7,220 bases of DNA. Source: Pseudomonadota bacterium (lineage in GTDB: Bacteria > Pseudomonadota > Alphaproteobacteria > RF32 > CAG-239). The position numbers and the translations under genes were made by a program. The notes below the pieces were generated by a model that worked only from the letters and a program-made list of their open reading frames with translations, had not been told where the DNA came from and did not search any database. Positions 1 through 5,454 of this stretch are shown one piece after another; the stretch's first letter is position 1; the number at the start of each line of letters is the position of its first letter. The DNA lies in contig JAJWCP010000073.1 in assembly GCA_021617435.1 (NCBI GenBank), positions 1-7,220 of the forward strand, written 5' to 3'.

Positions 1-27
1 TTGTGTATAAGTTGTATTTGAAAGGTT

Positions 28-56
28 TTGACAAAAGGGAAAATATGATGTATAAA
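28..56 (+). promoter_or_regulatory. Near-consensus sigma-70 promoter for the 231-aa/436-aa gene pair
   Basis: A perfect -35 box TTGACA (28-33) is followed by a 17-bp spacer and a -10 box TATAAA (51-56, five of six matches). Transcription would start near base 63, giving a leader of about 26 nt before the ATG at 89. This is the closest match to consensus in the window, so the downstream pair is probably well expressed in the absence of a repressor. No clear operator palindrome is visible around it. Confidence 0.7.
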
Positions 57-88
57 GAAAATAAATTAAACCAAAAAGAGAGGTTAAA

Positions 89-784
89 ATGAGCAGAAGA
101 GACGAAATAAAAGTATATAACTCGGTTGAAGAAAGAGTTGATGATTACGAGAATTTTAAAGACGACTGGGATTATGACGCTGACAAGCAAGAAGGTCGGC
201 ATAAAAGTGGTCTTGAAATGCGTTTTATGATATTAGACCGAGCCAAAATAGAGCAACCAAACTTGGTTGAATGGCAAAAGAAGATGGAAGCTGAAGGCTT
301 AACCGAACACGAAATTAAGCAGTATCGTGTAATGTTGCTTAATCAGTTTGCGGTGATGTTAGACGAGAATCCGCCGGAAGAAAAAGAACCGACCATTGAT
401 GAGAGAATTAAAAAACTTGAAGAGGCTGATAATATTAATTTACAGCTTATCAAAAACCATTATCATTATTCGGAAGAAAAGATGCAACAATTAGAGGAAG
501 AGATGCGAAAGAATCGTGAAGAATTACGTAAGGAGTGGACAGAAGAAGAGGAAATAGAGAAAAGAAAGCCGGTTGAGCAGAGGATTAAAGAACGGGAAGA
601 AGCTAATGAAAAGACCATACGAGGATTACTAGAAGCTGGAAATTCGGCAGAAAGTGTAGCTCGTTTTGCGGAAAAATTACGAAGAGAACGTGAAAAGCTG
701 CGTAAAAAATGGGAGCAAGAAGAACGGTTACAGAAACTGGAAAACATAAAAGAAAAGTTTAAGGGCAGTAAAGAGGATCGCTAA
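89..784 (+). CDS. Highly charged helical/coiled-coil protein with internal repeats, function unknown
   Basis: I do not recognise a family. The 231-residue protein has no signal peptide or membrane segment, so it is predicted cytosolic. Residues 1-40 are acidic and polar. From about residue 45 to the end it is dominated by Glu, Lys and Arg in helix-forming patterns. Residues 101-157 and 161-215 are two related copies (shared RIK..EEA near the start and RE.LRK.W near the end). Residues 51-93 look like a more divergent third copy. The ATG is supported by a GAGAGG ribosome site (78-83) five bases upstream and by the promoter at 28-56. The stop overlaps the start of the next gene (TAATG), so the two are almost certainly co-transcribed and translationally coupled, and the products may interact. 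Generic coiled-coil hits would be uninformative here. The gene call is firm; the function is unknown. Confidence 0.88.
   Translation: MSRRDEIKVYNSVEERVDDYENFKDDWDYDADKQEGRHKSGLEMRFMILDRAKIEQPNLVEWQKKMEAEGLTEHEIKQYRVMLLNQFAVMLDENPPEEKEPTIDERIKKLEEADNINLQLIKNHYHYSEEKMQQLEEEMRKNREELRKEWTEEEEIEKRKPVEQRIKEREEANEKTIRGLLEAGNSAESVARFAEKLRREREKLRKKWEQEERLQKLENIKEKFKGSKEDR
389..712 (+). repeat. Two diverged tandem repeat units inside the 231-aa gene
   Basis: Copy 1 covers bases 389-538 (protein 101-150) and copy 2 covers 569-712 (protein 161-208). By hand alignment from the shared RIK motif to the shared Trp, 16 of about 44 positions are identical with a one-residue gap. The period is 58-60 residues. 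Nucleotide similarity is still visible around ATTAAA...GAAGA.GCT near the start of each copy. A third, weaker unit may begin near base 239 (residue 51). Confidence 0.6.
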
Positions 785-2094
785 TGAGGAATCCGGATTT
801 AACCGATAACGATACTCTAAAAGACCTGAAAGAGCCGGTGGCGGTATACTTTACCTATGCTGATGCGGATAGATTTAAATATTATTTGGAACATAATCAA
901 GCATTGGTCAATATAGATAATCGTAATTGCGATGCGTTAGTTATATATCTACAAGAGCATGACTTTATGGCAGTATCATATCAAGATCCGGCGGCGACCT
1001 ATCCGGGGACAATCGTGGTGAGCAATACCGGAGTGCAAATGCCGTTTATGGAGCCTGAGGATGCTAGACCATTTGCAAAGCGCTTATTGCGTGATATAGA
1101 AAAATCTAAAATAGCAATGCCGTTGAGCAGTGCTTTGGGTATCAGGATTGAACAGTTATCGCCGCCGGTGCTAAAGGCGCAGGAAGAAGAGCCGCGTTTT
1201 CCGTTCACGCGCCATCCGGATGGTGAGATGTTAAAGTATTTGCAATATCGGTTCGGTAAAGATTTTATTGAAAGATGCAATAAATATGCGTGGGAACACG
1301 GCGAGGACGTTACACAAAGACTCAAGCAAGAACACAATGCTGCAGATATGGACGAGCCGATATATTCCGGTCGGCAGTTGGCGTTAGAGCGGTATGCTTC
1401 ACATCCGCGGAATGACTTAGAAGCGCGGAATATCGTGTTCGGGACGTTACGCTTTTATGATGCATGGCGGTATGCAAAAGAGTTTGGATTTGTACATAGA
1501 TTTCACAAAGCGGAAGACCAGAAATATTTTGATGATTATGGGGTTGAGCGGGGCGAGTTATTTACGCTAAACCCTGTAGATCAGATAGAAACGATAGTGA
1601 TACCTGACAAGAATGAATATTTAGGCGTGGAGCTGAATTTAAAGACAAGAAGTTTTGATATCCCGCTAGAAGACGAAATGTGGATGGGGTATGCGGAGAG
1701 ATTCAGAGCGGCGAGTATGCCCAAAGAAGTAAAGTTAAGCGAGCGGCGCATAAATATTTTGCGGGATGCGAAGATGAACAGCGGGCGAGCGATAACGTAT
1801 ATGCCGGTAGGTTTTAATATACCAAGTTCAGAGTTGGAAAAGTATAAGAACAGAGAACCGGCTGAGCTTGAAGATGTTTTATTAAGTCCGATGACGCCGA
1901 TACGGGAAGGGTATCAGGAGCATAAAAAGCAGAAAGGCTTATCAGAAGAAACCGAGAAGAGATGTTATGCGGCGCTTGATAGGGCGGCAAACATTGCGCG
2001 CACGCTGAGAGCGGAAGATAATAACAACACTTCATCTCAACAATCATCTCATCACACTACTACCAAAACCAACAATAACACCGGCAGAGAATAA
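784..2094 (+). CDS. 436-aa protein of unknown function with Asn/Thr/Ser-rich C-terminal tail
   Basis: I do not recognise this protein. It has no signal peptide and no membrane helix, so it is predicted to be soluble. Three parts can be described. Residues 1-125 look like a mixed alpha/beta domain (VAVYFTYADADRF near residue 18, then a strand-like GTIVVSNTG near 75). Residues 135-410 form a larger region rich in aromatic and charged residues (for example WRYAKEFGFVHRFH, 228-241). Residues 412-436 are a low-complexity tail of Asn, Thr, Ser, Gln and His. No nucleotide-binding P-loop, zinc cluster or obvious catalytic motif is seen. The start codon shares one base with the stop of the preceding gene. 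A GAGG ribosome site (773-776) lies seven bases upstream, inside that gene, indicating translational coupling. An effector, phage-derived or structural role is possible, but nothing visible selects among them. Confidence 0.88.
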   Translation: MRNPDLTDNDTLKDLKEPVAVYFTYADADRFKYYLEHNQALVNIDNRNCDALVIYLQEHDFMAVSYQDPAATYPGTIVVSNTGVQMPFMEPEDARPFAKRLLRDIEKSKIAMPLSSALGIRIEQLSPPVLKAQEEEPRFPFTRHPDGEMLKYLQYRFGKDFIERCNKYAWEHGEDVTQRLKQEHNAADMDEPIYSGRQLALERYASHPRNDLEARNIVFGTLRFYDAWRYAKEFGFVHRFHKAEDQKYFDDYGVERGELFTLNPVDQIETIVIPDKNEYLGVELNLKTRSFDIPLEDEMWMGYAERFRAASMPKEVKLSERRINILRDAKMNSGRAITYMPVGFNIPSSELEKYKNREPAELEDVLLSPMTPIREGYQEHKKQKGLSEETEKRCYAALDRAANIARTLRAEDNNNTSSQQSSHHTTTKTNNNTGRE

Positions 2095-2119
2095 AATTTG
2101 CGTTGGTAAAAATTGCAAG

Positions 2120-2150
2120 AAACCTCCTCTGTGGAGCTTGGTGTTTGTTT
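2120..2150. terminator. Weak candidate hairpin between convergent genes
   Basis: The 85-bp gap between the converging genes ending at 2094 and 2180 contains CTCC (2124-2127), a five-base loop, and GGAG (2133-2136). An alternative outer pairing is ACC with GGT (2122-2124 with 2140-2142), and GTTTGTTTT follows. The stem is short and there is no uninterrupted T run, so this is only a possible terminator. No better one is visible in the gap. Confidence 0.25.
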
Positions 2151-2179
2151 TGGAAATTTTATAGCTACAAATATGCTTA

Positions 2180-2632
2180 TTATGCGGAGGCTAACATTTG
2201 TTTAAATGTTTCTTTTACCTGATAAATTTCAGGACCGCTTAAATCGCGATCAGTCGGGATTTCAGGGTCAATCAATAAATTAACCAGATTTATCATCAGT
2301 TTTTCTTTTAAGGTTTCAAGATATAAATTTTTATCCGGCGTTTCAGTGTTGTATAAAAGTTCAACAAATGTTTGTTGCCGAGCTGTTTTTATAATGTCGC
2401 GTTTAAGATCATCAGTTTGACGGGATTGATAAATACCGTTATCATCCATTACTCTTAATGAGTTAACCACCCGATGAAAATCTTCAAACTCGGGATGGCT
2501 TAAAACTTGTAAACCGTTTAAAAATGTGGTTTCAAAGGGGTCATACGTTGCCAACTCATCAAGTTTTAACTTATTGAGATAAACTTCGCGAGCCGTGGCG
2601 GGCAGCTTTTTAAAGCTTTTGGGGGCAAACAT
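2180..2632 (-). CDS. 150-aa helical protein of unknown function, divergent from clpP
   Basis: I do not recognise a family. The product is 150 residues, predicted cytosolic and mostly helical, with no Cys, no Trp, no signal peptide and no membrane segment. The N-terminus is basic (MFAPKSFKKLPATAREVYLNK), the middle is mixed, and the C-terminal third is acidic and leucine-rich. The start is well supported. An AAGGAGA ribosome site (2641-2647 on the minus strand) lies eight bases before the ATG, and a good promoter sits just upstream (2666-2694). It diverges from clpP and converges on the 436-aa gene. The shared repeat-rich promoter region raises the possibility of joint control with clpPX, but a role in proteolysis, for example as an adaptor, is speculation. 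It appears intact. Confidence 0.85.
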   Translation of the reverse strand: MFAPKSFKKLPATAREVYLNKLKLDELATYDPFETTFLNGLQVLSHPEFEDFHRVVNSLRVMDDNGIYQSRQTDDLKRDIIKTARQQTFVELLYNTETPDKNLYLETLKEKLMINLVNLLIDPEIPTDRDLSGPEIYQVKETFKQMLASA

Positions 2633-2664
2633 TAAAATATTCTCCTTTAAACCAACATAGCACG

Positions 2665-2743
2665 AATTGTAACAAAAATTGTGTGATATGTAAACCAGAA
2701 AAAATACGATTTTTTTTGCGCTTTACGATTTTTGTTTACAATT
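2665..2743. repeat. Inverted repeat spanning the divergent 150-aa/clpP promoter region
   Basis: The left arm AATTGTAACAAAAATTGT (2665-2682) is, when reverse-complemented, nearly identical to the right arm ACGATTTTTGTTTACAATT (2725-2743). They differ by one mismatch and one inserted T. The arms are separated by 42 bp. Each contains TACAAT, which is the -10 box of the minus-strand gene in the left arm and a -10-like hexamer for clpP in the right arm. The core ACGATTTTT also recurs directly at 2706-2714, 19 bp before its copy at 2725-2733. This could be a regulator binding arrangement or simply mirrored promoter sequence in AT-rich DNA. Confidence 0.5.
2666..2694 (-). promoter_or_regulatory. Sigma-70-type promoter of the 150-aa gene
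   Basis: On the minus strand, TTTACA (2694-2689, five of six to the -35 consensus), a 17-bp spacer and TACAAT (2671-2666, five of six to the -10 consensus) are correctly spaced. The predicted start of transcription is near 2659, giving a leader of about 27 nt that includes the strong ribosome site. The -10 box lies inside one arm of the inverted repeat described separately. Confidence 0.6.
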
Positions 2744-2776
2744 TATTGAATAAATGTAATTAATAATTATTAAAAT
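2735..2776 (+). promoter_or_regulatory. Probable clpP promoter region, exact boxes ambiguous
   Basis: Several overlapping -10-like hexamers lie upstream of clpP. One is TACAAT (2737-2742), which has a poor -35. Another is AATTAA (2758-2763), preceded at 17 bp by TTTACA (2735-2740). A third is TAAAAT (2771-2776), with TTGAAT (2746-2751) at a long 19-bp spacing. None is as clear as the other promoters in the window. This may mean that clpPX uses an alternative sigma factor or an activator, or that the true start cannot be picked by eye. Confidence 0.35.
2736..2773. repeat. Two adjacent AT-rich palindromes upstream of clpP
   Basis: Bases 2736-2747 (TTACAATTTATT) and 2749-2759 (AATAAATGTAA) form an inverted repeat around G2748, with one unpaired base. 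Immediately after it, TTAATAATTATTAA (2760-2773) is a perfect 14-bp palindrome. Both lie in the likely clpP promoter. AT-rich DNA produces such symmetry by chance fairly often, so a regulatory role is only suggested. Confidence 0.35.
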
Positions 2777-2801
2777 TTTGTAATTTTTTTGAGGTAATTT
2801 T

Positions 2802-3428
2802 ATGAACAAAAGTGCATTAGAAGTTTTTGATAACACATTGGTACCGATGGTTATTGAACAAACATCAAAAGGCGAGCGCTCTTTTGATATATTTTCACGC
2901 CTGTTAAAAGAAAGAATTATATTTTTAACCGGACAGGTTAATGATGAGGTTTCGGCTTTGGTGTGTGCTCAGATGTTGTTTTTGGAATCGGAAAATCCGA
3001 AAAAAGATATTTACTTATATATTAATTCTCCGGGGGGCGTGGTAACCTCAGGCATGGCTATGTATGATACTATGCAATATGTTTCATGCGATGTTGCTAC
3101 CTTGTGCATGGGGCAGGCTTGCTCTATGGGCTCGTTTTTGCTCGCCGGTGGCGCTAAAGGTAAAAGATTTTCATTGCCGCATTCGCAGATTATGATTCAC
3201 CAACCTTCCGGCGGAACTCAGGGGCAGGCTTCCGATATTGAAATTCAGGCTAAGTTGATTTTGGATTTGCGCAAGCGCTTAAATCAAATTTATGCCGAAA
3301 ATACCGGTCAGCCGATTAAGGTTATTGAAAAAGCGATGGATAGAGATAATTTTATGACGCCGGAAGAGGCAAAAGCCTTCGGTTTGATTGATGAAATTGT
3401 GCTTAACCGGCATGAAATTTTGAAATAG
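2802..3428 (+). CDS. clpP: ClpP, ATP-dependent Clp protease proteolytic subunit
   Basis: ClpP is the serine peptidase that forms a two-ring, 14-subunit chamber in the cytosol and degrades proteins unfolded and delivered by ClpX (or ClpA). The 208 residues span the normal full length. The catalytic Ser108 lies in GQACSMG, His133 in QIMIHQPSGG, and Asp182 in DRDNF is placed by its distance from the His as in the E. coli enzyme. The oligomerisation/substrate strand YLYINSPGG (71-79) is present. The first 11 or so residues before LVPMVIEQTS look like the short propeptide removed on maturation. A GAGG ribosome site (2791-2794) sits seven bases before the ATG. The stop is eight bases from the clpX start, so the two form an operon. 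The usual upstream neighbour tig (trigger factor) is absent; a divergent unknown gene lies there instead. Confidence 0.97.
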   Translation: MNKSALEVFDNTLVPMVIEQTSKGERSFDIFSRLLKERIIFLTGQVNDEVSALVCAQMLFLESENPKKDIYLYINSPGGVVTSGMAMYDTMQYVSCDVATLCMGQACSMGSFLLAGGAKGKRFSLPHSQIMIHQPSGGTQGQASDIEIQAKLILDLRKRLNQIYAENTGQPIKVIEKAMDRDNFMTPEEAKAFGLIDEIVLNRHEILK

Positions 3429-3436
3429 GAGATGCT

Positions 3437-4702
3437 ATGAGCGATACCACAGAAGATAATCAGACTTTACACTGTTCTTTTTGCGGCAAAAGCCAAAATG
3501 AAGTAAAAAAGCTTATTGCCGGACGCGGAGTTTATATTTGTAACGAATGTATTGATGTGTGCATTAATATTGTTGCAGATGAAATGCACAAAGAAGAAGA
3601 AAAAAATCCGGTCAGCGGAAGTTTTTCTGAAAATTTACCGACGCCTTCCAAAATCCGAGAATTTTTGGATCAGTATGTAATCGGGCAAGATTATGCCAAA
3701 AAAGTTTTGTCAGTGGCGGTTTATAATCACTATAAACGTCTTAACTGCCAAAAAGAACATAAAGATGTTGATGTGGCAAAGTCTAACGTTATTCTTATCG
3801 GTTCTACCGGTTCGGGTAAAACTTTGCTTGCCCAAACTTTGGCTAAAATTTTGGATGTGCCGTTCGCGATTGCTGACGCCACCACATTAACCGAAGCCGG
3901 TTATGTAGGCGAAGATGTTGAAAATATTATCTTGAAATTAGTGCAAGCAGCAGACTATGATATTGAAAAGGCTCAGCGCGGTATTGTTTATATTGATGAA
4001 ATTGATAAAATCAACCGCAAAACTGACGGCCCGTCAATTACGCGCGATGTTTCAGGCGAAGGCGTGCAGCAAGCTTTGCTGAAAATTATTGAGGGGACAA
4101 TCGCCAATGTTCCGCCGCAAGGCGGGCGCAAACATCCGCAACAAGAATTTTTGCATGTTGATACCACCAATATTTTGTTTATTTGCGGCGGCGCGTTTGC
4201 CGGACTTGAAAAAATTATCGGTAACCGCGGTAAAAATACTTCTATCGGCTTTGGCGCTAATGTAGAATCGGAAGAGGACCGCAGCATCGGCGAGATTATT
4301 AAAGATGTTTTGCCCGAAGATTTGCTTAAATACGGTCTTATCCCTGAATTTATCGGGCGCTTGCCAATCATTGCAACTTTAAATGATTTAGATGAAAATG
4401 CTTTGGTTAAAGTTTTAACCGAGCCGAAAAACGCTTTAATCAAACAATATGTTACGCTGTTTGATATGGAAGGAGTTAAACTCAGCGTTACTGATGATGC
4501 GCTGCGCGCCATTGCCCGCAAGGCGATTGAACGCAAAACCGGTGCTCGCGGGTTAAGAGCGATTATGGAAGGGCTCTTGTTGAATTTGATGTATGATATT
4601 CCCGATAAAAAAGATGTCAGTGAAATTATCATCAATGAAAAAGCTGTAAACGGCGAATCGGAGCCGCTGTTAATCAGAAAGCCTGATTCTAAGAGCGCTT
4701 AA
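3437..4702 (+). CDS. clpX: ClpX, ATP-dependent unfoldase subunit of ClpXP
   Basis: ClpX is a hexameric AAA+ unfoldase that recognises tagged substrates such as ssrA-tagged proteins, unfolds them with ATP and threads them into ClpP. All parts are present in 421 residues. They are an N-terminal zinc-binding domain (Cys13, Cys16, Cys35, Cys38), Walker A (GSTGSGKT, 122-129), the GYVG pore loop (155-158), Walker B (IVYIDEID, 183-190), the RKH loop (231-233) and the IGF loop that docks on ClpP (270-272). The arginine finger is Arg308 in PEFIGR and the sensor-2 Arg is Arg371 in GARGLR. The second Walker A residue is Ser where ClpX usually has Pro; the catalytic Lys128 and Thr129 are intact. An AGGAGA ribosome site (3427-3432) overlaps the clpP stop codon. 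A strong terminator follows at 4718. The usual downstream lon gene is not here. Confidence 0.98.
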   Translation: MSDTTEDNQTLHCSFCGKSQNEVKKLIAGRGVYICNECIDVCINIVADEMHKEEEKNPVSGSFSENLPTPSKIREFLDQYVIGQDYAKKVLSVAVYNHYKRLNCQKEHKDVDVAKSNVILIGSTGSGKTLLAQTLAKILDVPFAIADATTLTEAGYVGEDVENIILKLVQAADYDIEKAQRGIVYIDEIDKINRKTDGPSITRDVSGEGVQQALLKIIEGTIANVPPQGGRKHPQQEFLHVDTTNILFICGGAFAGLEKIIGNRGKNTSIGFGANVESEEDRSIGEIIKDVLPEDLLKYGLIPEFIGRLPIIATLNDLDENALVKVLTEPKNALIKQYVTLFDMEGVKLSVTDDALRAIARKAIERKTGARGLRAIMEGLLLNLMYDIPDKKDVSEIIINEKAVNGESEPLLIRKPDSKSA

Positions 4703-4717
4703 ACTCATAAAGCCAAT

Positions 4718-4752
4718 AAAAAACTCCCAAAGATTGCTCTTTGGGAGTTTTT
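4718..4752. terminator. Bidirectional intrinsic terminator between clpX and the lipoprotein gene
   Basis: CTCCCAAAG (4724-4732), a six-base loop (4733-4738) and CTTTGGGAG (4739-4747) form a perfect 9-bp stem. It is flanked by six A on the left (4718-4723) and five T on the right (4748-4752), which could extend the pairing to 14 bp. The A/T flanks give a T tract in both directions. It can therefore end clpPX transcripts on the plus strand and accA-lipoprotein transcripts on the minus strand. Confidence 0.9.
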
Positions 4753-4796
4753 CGGGTGACAATTTGAGATAGGAGATTTTAGCACATCACCCGAAA
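4750..4796 (-). other. Second inverted repeat after the lipoprotein stop codon
   Basis: TTTCGGGTGA (4750-4759) and TCACCCGAAA (4787-4796) are a perfect 10-bp inverted repeat enclosing 27 bases. It starts three bases after the lipoprotein stop codon and overlaps the T tract of the main terminator by three bases. On the minus-strand mRNA it would form a long-looped hairpin just before the terminator, perhaps protecting the 3' end. On the plus strand it could catch read-through from clpX. Confidence 0.55.
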
Positions 4797-4799
4797 GGC

Positions 4800-5429
4800 T
4801 TAATGGCTTGGACGTTTACCGATTGTAACGTACAACCCGATAATTTTTTCAGCGGCGTCAGCACCGGCAAAAGAATTTTGCAGAACAGATTTAATTTCGT
4901 AAGCAGGAACCGATGTCATACCTGATAAGGCCTTGATATATTCGCCGTTGCCTTGTTCAGAATAAGTATCGGTTTCAAGTTGGTCAAAGTTACGCAAAAC
5001 AAAATCGCGAATCTTGTTTTGATAATCAAAGTTGCGACGTTCTGCTGCGGTACGCGGTTCTTTTTGCATGGTGACATAAATTGACCCCGGTTGATACTCC
5101 CACATATTGTTGGAAGTGGCATCGGTTGAAAATCCGAAAGTTGAGGTGCTAAGACTGATGAAATTAACCGCCGTCATCGGGTTTAATTTTCCTTCAGCAA
5201 ACATAGTGCGGTCGGTAAAACCGGCTTTTTTGGCGGTAATCATAAGTTTATCATTACGGCGGGTAACTTCAGTGATACACGGAGTTTTGCAAACAAATTT
5301 ATCATTAATATAAATTTCGGTATCGCGCTCGTTGGACTCAAAGGCAAGCTGTTGGTGCCGACCGGTAAGAACGGTGGCGCAAGAGCAAACAGCTAAAGTT
5401 ATGAGTAAAATTAAAGTTTGTTTTTTCAT
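4800..5429 (-). CDS. Outer-envelope lipoprotein with PEGA-like domain and an extra C-terminal domain
   Basis: The 209-residue product begins with a short basic and hydrophobic signal sequence and a lipobox VCSC, predicting lipid attachment at Cys17 (Cys15 is a less likely alternative). Residues 17-122 follow the pattern of a widespread small lipoprotein family with a PEGA-like beta fold. The pattern is CATVLTG, then FESNERDTEIYINDKFVCKTP, then KKAGF, KLNPM, and a Gly/Ser-rich STDATSNNMWEYQPGSIYVTM stretch. Members are poorly characterised and probably sit in the cell envelope. Residues 128-205 are a separate helical region with GNGEYIKALSGM; its look recalls DUF3015-type proteins, which I could not verify. 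The gene begins 25 bp after accA on the same strand, so it is probably co-transcribed with it. The ribosome site is weak (GGAC about 10 bases upstream). A terminator lies downstream at 4718-4752. Confidence 0.85.
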   Translation of the reverse strand: MKKQTLILLITLAVCSCATVLTGRHQQLAFESNERDTEIYINDKFVCKTPCITEVTRRNDKLMITAKKAGFTDRTMFAEGKLNPMTAVNFISLSTSTFGFSTDATSNNMWEYQPGSIYVTMQKEPRTAAERRNFDYQNKIRDFVLRNFDQLETDTYSEQGNGEYIKALSGMTSVPAYEIKSVLQNSFAGADAAEKIIGLYVTIGKRPSH

Positions 5430-5454
5430 TTGTACAGTCCGTTATTTGCAAAGT

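Noticed and set aside
466..747. Minus-strand open frame of 93 codons, Ser/Arg-rich
   Set aside because: It is the antisense of the Glu/Lys-rich repeat gene; the Ser/Phe/Leu-rich composition is the expected reverse reading of GAA/GAG/AAA codons, and it has no ribosome site.
999..1337. Minus-strand open frame of 112 codons
   Set aside because: It lies wholly inside the 436-aa gene, whose start, coupling and length are far better supported; no family resemblance.
89..2094. Reading the first gene pair as a toxin-antitoxin or restriction-like defence module
   Set aside because: The protein sizes are large for a simple toxin-antitoxin pair, and no nuclease, methyltransferase, helicase or DNA-binding motif is visible; only the coupling would support it.
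3988..4635. Minus-strand open frame of 215 codons opposite clpX
   Set aside because: It is long but lies entirely antisense to a fully conserved ClpX and has a Ser/Leu/Ile-rich shadow composition.
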